A model generated the notes under the pieces. That model was not told the origin of the DNA and did not search any database. It saw only the letters and a list, made by a program, of their open reading frames with translations. From the NCBI GenBank assembly GCA_030180135.1, contig CM058231.1, positions 20,463,034-20,527,033 of the forward strand: 64,000 nucleotides of DNA. The letters are read 5' to 3'. Shown here in pieces: positions 57,272 through 64,000 of the stretch; within the stretch, counting starts at the first letter, position 1, and each line of letters begins with the position of its first letter. The position numbers and the translations under genes were made by a program. Origin of the DNA: Orychophragmus violaceus (taxonomy: Eukaryota > Streptophyta > Magnoliopsida > Brassicales > Brassicaceae).

Positions 57272-58804
57272 ATGCCTAATCGTCACACCAGAAGCAACCC
57301 GAGCGAAGAGCTTTTGAAACTCAGACTTGAGGAGCTTGCTAGACTTGAGAGAACGAACAGAAAGGCGCAGAGATCTTCGAGGATGATGGATCCAAATAAT
57401 ATTGTGTTGATCCGAGACGCGGAAGGTGTTCTGAGAGATCTGCAGAACAATCTCTATAATGATCAGGGACGTAGGATTGATGCTGATGGGAATGAGATGC
57501 AGGTTGCTAACCCTGGAGCTAATCCGCCACCTAATCCTCAAGCTGAGAGGACTCTTGCTAACTACAACAGGCCTGATGAGTTCTATGCCAACAGGTCTGC
57601 GATTGTGCCTCCTCCTTTTGAAAGGAATGAGTTCGAGCTTAAGACTACGTATTATGCACTTGTGAGGCAGCACCCTTTCCATGGACTTCCCCATGAGCAG
57701 CTAATGGATCACATTGAAGATTTTGAAGCCTTCGTCACTGGGATGAAGCACAATGGAGTGGGTTATGATTTTCTGCACCTCAAACTCTTCCCATATTCTC
57801 TCGCTGAAGAGGCTGCAGCTTGGCTCAAGCAACTTCCACCTGGGAAGCTAACCACTTGGGATGCAGAGAAGAGAGAGTTCTTGAGGCATTTCTATGATGA
57901 TGTTCGCTCCGATCAGCTCAGACAGGATCTTCTGACATTCACTCTGGGACCTACAAAGCCTCTTAAAGCTGCACGGGTGAGGTTTAAGATGTACCAACGA
58001 GACTGCCCTCATCACGGATTCTCTGAAGTTCAGCTGCTGGGTATTTTCTTCAGAGGTGTTGATTTTTGGTACCAATCAGCGTTGGATGGTGCTAGCAATG
58101 GCAATTTCAACACCAAGACTCCTGAGCAGGCCAATATATTGATTGAGAACTTGGTGAGCAGCAACATCACTAAGAAATCTGATAGGAAGAGAAAAGAGTC
58201 TGGTGGAAAAGTTGACAACTTCCAGATTGCTGAGATGAAGAATAAGCTGGACACTATTCATAGCTTGCTGACTAGGAAGAAGGCTGTTCACTTTGCTCAA
58301 GAGGTTGAGGAGTTTGAACTTGAAGATGGCTGCAAAGAAGAGGATGTGAACTACATTGGTGGATCTGGATTTCAGAGGACCTATGGATCATCTTCTTATC
58401 AGACTCCTCCTTCTACTAATGCTCATGAGAGAACGTTAGAAGCTATGATGGAGCAGATACTTGAGGGGCAGACAAATACTACTGTGGACTTTAACAAGAA
58501 GATGGATGCCATCTACACTGATCTGAATGGGAAGTTTGAGCCTTTGAGCACACATATGAAGCAGTTGGATACTCAAGTTTCTCAAACTGCTGGAGCTATT
58601 AAGAGGCAAGCTGGATTCCTTCCTGGAAGTACAAATACAAATCCTAAGCATCACTGCAATGCAATATCACTAAGGAGTGGGAAGGAGCTGCAAACTATCC
58701 CCAACAGGCAGGTAAGTGCTCAGGAACTCGAGGAGTTAGAAGAATTTGATGAACAAATTGAAGCTGAAAGACTAGTGTCGACCGACGCTGATATCCAGTT
58801 TTGA
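57272..58804 (+). CDS. Athila 2 Gag
   Basis: An unbroken 510-codon ORF starting with MPNRHTRSNPSEELLKLRLE. The retrotransposon gag domain spans roughly residues 130-270: HPFHGLPHEQLMDHIEDFEA, AAWLKQLPPGKLTTWDAEKR, RHFYDDVRSDQLRQDLLTFT and YQRDCPHHGFSEVQLLGIFF. The C-terminal part has MMEQILEGQTNTTVDFNKKM and a coiled-coil-like stretch. It ends at TGA inside a GTGTCGACCGACGC motif cluster; in a full element gag and pol would be one frame, so this stop may be a mutation. Confidence 0.9.
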   Translation: MPNRHTRSNPSEELLKLRLEELARLERTNRKAQRSSRMMDPNNIVLIRDAEGVLRDLQNNLYNDQGRRIDADGNEMQVANPGANPPPNPQAERTLANYNRPDEFYANRSAIVPPPFERNEFELKTTYYALVRQHPFHGLPHEQLMDHIEDFEAFVTGMKHNGVGYDFLHLKLFPYSLAEEAAAWLKQLPPGKLTTWDAEKREFLRHFYDDVRSDQLRQDLLTFTLGPTKPLKAARVRFKMYQRDCPHHGFSEVQLLGIFFRGVDFWYQSALDGASNGNFNTKTPEQANILIENLVSSNITKKSDRKRKESGGKVDNFQIAEMKNKLDTIHSLLTRKKAVHFAQEVEEFELEDGCKEEDVNYIGGSGFQRTYGSSSYQTPPSTNAHERTLEAMMEQILEGQTNTTVDFNKKMDAIYTDLNGKFEPLSTHMKQLDTQVSQTAGAIKRQAGFLPGSTNTNPKHHCNAISLRSGKELQTIPNRQVSAQELEELEEFDEQIEAERLVSTDADIQF

Positions 58805-59846
58805 CCGACACCCAATTCTTCGAGTGCTCATGACGAACGGAAATCGACCGAGGTCGATTATGGAGTCGACAATAATGGAAAATCAATCGACGTAGACCGA
58901 CACCAACCTAGTGTCGATCGACACCAATCGCGGACATAATGTGATACTGTGAAAACGGCTCATGTTGCTGCTGGGAAGGTGTATAAACCCAAGGTACCTT
59001 TCCCAAGAAACCGAAACAGTCCAAATTTGAACGTTTTAAGGCTAAATACATGGCTATGCTGAGCAAGCTCACTCTTCCAATGCCATTGATGGATGCTATC
59101 AACAACAACCCAGTGATGAAGAGGTGTTTGAAGCAGATGTTGACTTCTGACATGGGAGATGAAGAGTGTGTGATGATGATCATTGAAGTCTGTCGCGCTG
59201 TCATCCTGAACAGGGTTCCGGAGAAGCAGAAGGATCCAGGAAGCTTTGTCTTGGACTGTACCATCTTCAGAGACAGATTTGAGAGATCAATGTGTGATTT
59301 GGGCTCAAGTGTTAATCTGATGCTATATTCAGTTGCTAAGCAGATGGGGATGACATATTTCACACCTACTAGGATCTCTTTGATTCTAGCTGATCTCTCC
59401 ATAAGGATTCCTAAAGGTCTCTTGGAGGCTGTACCGGTAAATATTTGTGAATGTGTTGTCCCAACAGACTTTGTAGTCTTGCAGTACAATGATGATCCCA
59501 AAGATCCTCTTATCTTGGGCAGGCCATTCTTGGCTATAGTTGGTGCTATCATTGACGTGAAGAGAGGTAAAATTGGATTCAATGTGGGTGATTTGGTGAT
59601 GAACTTTGACATGGACAAGCTGATGTGGCACCCCACAATCGATGGACAGACCTTCTATGTGGACACATTGGAGAGTCTATCTGCTGAGTTCTTCAATCAG
59701 ATGCATCCAGCTGATACTTTGGAGAGAGCTTTGATGAGCTCTGAGCAGGATTTGGAGCTGGAGGATGCTGCTGCTGCTAGGTATTCGAGACTGATGGATG
59801 CTACTGAGCATGTGATGCAAGTGGTAGCTCAAGAGGAGCTGGTTGG
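58805..59846 (+). pseudogene. Athila 2 protease region
   Basis: The linker 58805-58940 is full of GTGTCGATCGACAC motifs. From 59050 the frame reads LTLPMPLMDAINNNPVMKRC, then SMCDLGSSVNLMLYSVAKQM with the catalytic Asp kept, and DPLILGRPFLAIVGAIIDV. It stays open until the Tat insertion at 59847; codons after that point belong to the inserted LTR. Confidence 0.85.
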
Positions 59847-60380
59847 TGTGAGATCGAAGATTCACACCAAGGATTTGTATTCGTGGATTTGGACGTTTGT
59901 ATAAGAAATAGTGTAGGTTTCCTATGAATCAAAGATGTTATTAAGAATGAATGTCGAGACCAAATTAACACAGTCGAAAGAGAGTACAAAAAGATGATTA
60001 TCAAGTTATCTAGTCGAAGTGTTCTTGATTAGGGTTCGAATGAATTGAATGGATCTCCACTTCTTCTTTAAATAGCCTTCGAATTTCGATCTTCCTGTTC
60101 CGATCTTTCGGCCTCGCAATAGTAACGATCTCCTGGATTTGCGTAGGTCGCCTCAACTGACAAAGACTGGGTCTTTCTTCCTCGACATCATCCTCTATCG
60201 AGCTCGAGCTCGATCACTTCATGTTTCGGGCCACTTGGGATTTTGGTCGGCTCGTTACCGAATGGGCCTAGAGGCTATCGTCGAGCTTATTTATACAATC
60301 ACGAACTGGGCTCATGATTATGGGCCTTCATTTTGTTAGTTTATGGGCCGGATTTCCTAGAGGAAAATCCAGCACCAACA
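59847..60380 (-). repeat. Tat-like 3' LTR
   Basis: On the element strand it runs TGTTGGTGCTGGATTTTCC ... CGATCTCACA. It is not related to the Athila LTRs and is richer in GC. Confidence 0.7.
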
Positions 60381-60397
60381 ATAGCCCCACAGCCCAT
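60381..60397 (-). promoter_or_regulatory. Tat-like polypurine tract
   Basis: On the element strand GGGCTGTGGGGCTAT directly precedes TGTTGG of the LTR. Confidence 0.65.
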
Positions 60398-61027
60398 TAA
60401 TTTGATGAAGGTTAATGGGCGGTTAACATTCTTGGGAAGACGCGTGCGTGCCTCGGGTGTCGAAACCCTAATGATTACTTTCACTCCGACCGCTGATCCT
60501 GTTTCGATCTGACGGACGAGATAAGGTGCGTGGTTTGACCTGACTATCTACAGCGCGTTGGTGGCTTCGATAGTAAATAATCGAAAAGATTTCCATCTAT
60601 CGTCGATCTGGTCGGCCTTCGACGGCTGAGATATTAAGACCGCTATGGATCTTCTCGACCTTGATTTGTGCGGATATGATTTGATTGTCTACCGCTTGTT
60701 CGTAACCGTCGATCTTAAATCAATGGCTGAGATTGTGAGAATGTGAAAGATCTTAACTGCTTCGATCTCTTCGTAATCATTACGAATTTGAGATCGTGCG
60801 GTTGAGATTCTGAGATACGAAAGATCCCGTCGATCTCGAAGAGGAGAGAGCACGAGTTGGCTTTAAATGGAAGTTACCTTGCACGATTCCCATTGCTGTT
60901 CGCACTACAAATCGGCAAGGTAACTTCTTCTCCCTCACTTTGGTTTTTCTGCTTCTCGCTCTAGTTTCAGTTTTTACTGTTTTCCAAAGCTTTCTCTCTC
61001 TCGATCTTTTCTTCTTTCTTCTTCTCC
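60398..61027. other. Tat-like 3' untranslated region
   Basis: No long coding frame that I can support; the stretch contains several GATC-rich blocks (TCGATCT, GATCTT). A CT-rich run at 60990-61030 may be the leader of the antisense ORF. Confidence 0.5.
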
Positions 61028-61251
61028 ATCGATTACTATGGCTCCGCATCTCCATCGACGGGATTATTTGGTCCGCATCTGCCGTCTGTTTTAACCGCGA
61101 ATCTTATTCAGCGGTTAATGACGAAGTGCCAGATTCCGCCGGGAGTGGAGATGGTGGTTCCGTCATTGACGGAGTCACCGGAAACCATCAGAGAGGGATA
61201 CTATTGTGCCTCGAATACATACTTCGATAAGTGCGACCTCTTCTTGCCCAT
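61028..61251 (+). pseudogene. Tat-type antisense ORF (aORF) N-terminal fragment
   Basis: The plus strand reads an open frame with STGLFGPHLPSVLTANLIQR, MTKCQIPPGVEMVVPSLTES and REGYYCASNTYFDKCDLFLP. This resembles the plant putative gypsy-type transposon protein family (Pfam Transposase_28) found antisense near the 3' LTR of Tat elements. It is cut by the Athila 3 LTR after the codons for LPI. No start codon was located. Confidence 0.5.
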
Positions 61252-62460
61252 TGATATATCATAGTTTTTACCGGTTTTATGCCATGATATAAGTGTGTTT
61301 TAGAATCTATTTGTGTTTCTTTAGAGTCTTTTACAGGTTTTATTAGGTACACGTACGTTTGGAGCTAAAGTGGAGATTATGGAGCTAATTGGTGCGTTTT
61401 GGAGATTTGGTCCGAGAGATAGAGCTCACTGTCCAGATTTGAGGACTGTGTCGATCGTTGCACACCTGCAACGGTCGATGCACAGCGCGAATGGGCCAGA
61501 CTCGGCGGTTTAATGAAGAATGCCAATATTGCAGAAGTGCCCAGAAGTTCCAGATATTTACACAGAAGCCCCAAGTCGTGTTTTAGCTATTTAATTAGGT
61601 TTTTAACTTCTGTTTTACATACGCTATCATAATTTAGAGCAGAGAGTTTTTAGAGCTTTTAGGGCTGATCTGATCCTGTACTACATTCGTTTTGGAGAAG
61701 TTTTCGAACCCCTTTTATTTATCTAATCTCTTTTATGACTGCTATTTATTCATTGATTATGTTTACATCATCCATGTCTGAGTAGTTTCATAGTTAGGTT
61801 TAGGGTTTCTCATAGGGATTTCATGACTTGCTAGATATAATTAATTCAGTTAAGGATTCACATCAATAGATGTTCTTCAAACTAAATTGTGTTTAATGCT
61901 AGTTCTAACCTGATCAATTAGAATCTAGATCTTAGGTTGCTAAATACGACATGACAGTGTGGTTTAGAATCTGAACTATTTAGGTTGAGCAATTTAATTA
62001 CTCGCAAAGGAATTTGGTTTAATTAGATTGTGAACATATCAAACTTGGAATTAAAGCTGGTTTAATCTGTTAGTAATTGCAAAGGAATTTGGATTACTGC
62101 ACTTAGACTTAGAGAATTCTCGTAAAGGAATTTGGTTAATTCTATATCTGTGTTTTGAGTTCTAGAACTGAGTTTAATTAGATCCTGACTGATTGATTTA
62201 TCTGCTTGTCTGATTTCCTGAGAACTCCCTAGACTTAGCGCTTTTAGTTTATTGATTTCAAACAACATCCTGCTACTGATTTACTTTCTTCTTGCTTTTA
62301 GTTAATCGAATACAATTTGCTTTTGCTTTCTCCTAGTTTTAATCTCTTTAAGTTCTTAATCCTATCGTTGCCTAGAGTCCTCTTGGATTCGATCCCTAAA
62401 TACTACATTGACATTACTGTGCACTTGCAGTTAGAGAAGGGTAAAACTTGAGACCTATCA
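61252..62460 (+). repeat. Athila 3 5' LTR
   Basis: 1209 bp, TGATATATCATAGTTT ... GAGACCTATCA. It has the related pair GTGTCGATCGTTGCAC and GCAACGGTCGATGCAC at 61447-61484. Confidence 0.9.
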
Positions 62461-62466
62461 AGTTTT

Positions 62467-62480
62467 TGGCGCCGTTGCCG
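62467..62480 (+). promoter_or_regulatory. Athila 3 primer binding site
   Basis: TGGCGCCGTTGCCG, the consensus Athila tRNA-Asp-type site. Confidence 0.85.
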
Positions 62481-62673
62481 ATAGCTTCGAACTTAGGGTT
62501 TTTACTATGATTTTTTTGTTTTTATTTTTCTTTACTGATTTTTTTTATTTTTCTCTGTTTTCTCTCTGTCGCAGGTTTCGAAATCGCATAGCATCGACTG
62601 TTGCACTTCTTGTGTCGATCGACACTAGGCGATTCTGAGATTGAATCGATCGTTGCACTGTTAGCATCGATCG

Positions 62674-64000
62674 TTGCTTGACGATTACAGACAGTTTATG
62701 CAGACGCGTGAAACTAGAAGTAATCAGAACTTGAATCTCGTCAATCTCGGACTTGAAGAGCTTGGAAGACTTGAGAGGACAAACAGAAGAGAAAGAAGAG
62801 AAAGGATGGTTGTTGAACGTGTGATCATAATGCCTGATGCTCAAGGTACCCTCAGGGACCGACACAACAATCCTTACAATGCTGAAGGAAAACCGATAGA
62901 TGCTGAAGGGAATGTCATCCCTGATCCTCCAGTGCAACCACAGCCACAACAACAGGGGCAGAACCAAGGACAAGGTCAAGGACAGAACCAAGATAGACGG
63001 GTAGTTTTCCATGAGAGGACTTTAGCTGACTACAACCGACCGGATGAGTTTCATGATAACCGGTCAGCTCTTGTGCTTCCTGAATTTGAGAGGAATGATT
63101 TTGAAATCAAAACCATTTACTACTCTCTCCTAAGGTAGAAAGCCTTCCATGCCTCTCCAAGTGAGCAGCCAATGGATCACATAGATGAGTTTGAGAGCAT
63201 AATCTATGGCATTAAGTACGATGGAGTTAACCAGGACTATTTGTTCCTCAAGCTTTTCCCATACTCTCTGGCTGGAGATGCTGTAGCCTGGCTGAAACAA
63301 CTTCCATCTGGGACGTTTGTTACTTGGGCAGCCCTGAAGAGTGAGTTCCTGCGTCATTTCTATGATGATGTCCGCTCAGATCAGTCCAGACAGGACATCC
63401 TTACCTTTACCCAGGGTCCTACTGAGCCTCTTAAGACAGCCTGGATGAGATTCAAGAAATACCAACGTGACTGCCCGCACCATGGATTCACCGAGGTAAC
63501 GCTTTTGGGCATCTTCTTTAGAGGAATAGATCTTCCATATCAGACTGCATTGGACAACTCTAGCAATGCCAACTTTAACACTAGGACTCCTGCTCAAGCT
63601 AAGCAGTTGATAGATAATCTGGTAAGCAGTAATAGCTGTAAGACCACTGATGAGAGAAGGAAGAAGTCCGGTGGAAAGATGGAGAATTCTGAGATAGCTG
63701 ATATTAGATCTAAGTTGGACATTGTTTGCAATCTTCTAGCTGGGAAGAAGGCTGTCCACTTTGCTCAGGAGGTTGAGATGATCAATGATGAAGTAGAAGA
63801 GCAGGAAGAGGATGTGAATTACATCGGAGGATCTGGTTTCCAAGGAAACAGGTTTGGAAATCAGTCTGGTAACAGGTTCTTCAATGGAGCACAGAAGAGT
63901 GTTTTCAACAACAACCAAAACTCTTCTCGATTTGGACAGACTAGTGGTTTTCAGAAACCTTTCCAACAGGGAAATAAAAGGACCTATGGATCTTCTTCTT
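62674..64000 (+). pseudogene. Athila 3 gag with one amber stop, partial
   Basis: Open from about 62674 (or the ATG at 62698, MQTRETRSNQNLN) through a Gln-rich stretch (near 62935-63000) to a TAG at 63136, where Athila 2 has a CAG codon. The same frame then runs without a break to the window end. It covers the gag domain (AVAWLKQLPSGTFVTW, RHFYDDVRSDQSRQDILTF, YQRDCPHHGFTEVTLLGIFF) and FGQTSGFQKPFQQGNKRTYG. A single C-to-T change is the only visible damage. Confidence 0.85.

Larger units (their letters stand above)
56044..59846 (+). mobile_element. Athila element 2, 5' part, nested in Athila 1
   Basis: 5' LTR, intact primer site, an unbroken gag ORF and a protease region. It is interrupted at 59846, after the codons for QEELVG, by a minus-strand Tat-like LTR. 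Confidence 0.85.
59847..61251 (-). mobile_element. Tat-like Ty3/Gypsy element, 3' end only
   Basis: A 534 bp LTR (59847-60380), then inward a polypurine tract and an antisense ORF remnant, which is the 3' end layout of Tat-lineage elements on the minus strand. It is inserted in the Athila 2 protease region (left flank GTTGG) and is itself cut at 61251 by Athila 3. Pol and the 5' LTR should lie right of the window. Confidence 0.65.
61252..64000 (+). mobile_element. Athila element 3, 5' part (runs off the window)
   Basis: 5' LTR, perfect-looking primer site and gag. It interrupts the Tat-like aORF. It shares domain order with Athila 1 and 2 but its sequence is clearly more distant. Confidence 0.9.

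Noticed and set aside
1..64000. tRNA, rRNA or other structured RNA genes
   Set aside because: None could be recognised by eye; the tRNA-like strings are retrotransposon primer sites.

Overview
The window looks like repeat-rich, probably pericentromeric, nuclear DNA of a Brassicaceae plant (Arabidopsis or a close relative). Clues are a tandem family of S-protein homologue (SPH) genes, Athila LTR retrotransposons with a tRNA-Asp-like primer site, a VANDAL-like Mutator element carrying a DUF1985/Ulp1 gene, GT-AG introns and AT-rich intergenic DNA. There is no bacterial gene organisation. Calls rest on reading motifs by eye; no database search was run.

Layout. (1) 1-623 is the 3' flank of an SPH tandem unit. 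(2) About 634-20758 is a VANDAL-like MULE inserted in that SPH array. It has a zf-GRF gene (+), a DUF1985-Ulp1 protease gene (+) and a MuDR-type transposase (-). Its non-coding DNA is studded with a palindromic motif, TCAGAC-N10/11-GTCTGA. A 7.2 kb Copia element (6291-13482, minus) sits inside an exon of the DUF1985-Ulp1 gene, with a clean GAATC target duplication. (3) 17663-21591 (transposase 5' half, element end and host flank) is tandemly duplicated at 21631-25553 across a 39 bp filler. (4) 25554-32499 is the SPH array: one intact gene and two broken copies, with a small MITE in one unit. (5) 32870-33270 is a Helitron helicase scrap. (6) 33271 to about 42570 is a 5'-truncated, decayed Athila element (minus). 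(7) 43722-47794 is a non-autonomous TIR MULE with a 9 bp target duplication. It carries fragments resembling a MYB gene, an RNA polymerase III second-subunit gene and perhaps a PP2C gene. (8) 50036-64000 is a stack of three plus-strand Athila 5' halves and one minus-strand Tat-like 3' end, each breaking into the next.

How it fits together. Most coding potential belongs to transposons. The only likely host gene that is intact is SPH-A (26198-26623), which encodes a small secreted protein. The most interesting element is the VANDAL-like one. Known VANDAL elements encode a VANC protein, in my recollection with DUF1985, that binds short motifs clustered in the element's own non-coding DNA and lifts silencing. 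The palindrome array here is a natural candidate for such a target. Here the presumed anti-silencing gene is itself split by a recent Copia insertion. A second, unrelated palindrome, GTGTCGAYCGACAC, recurs in the Athila elements, in LTRs and in gag-pol linker DNA.
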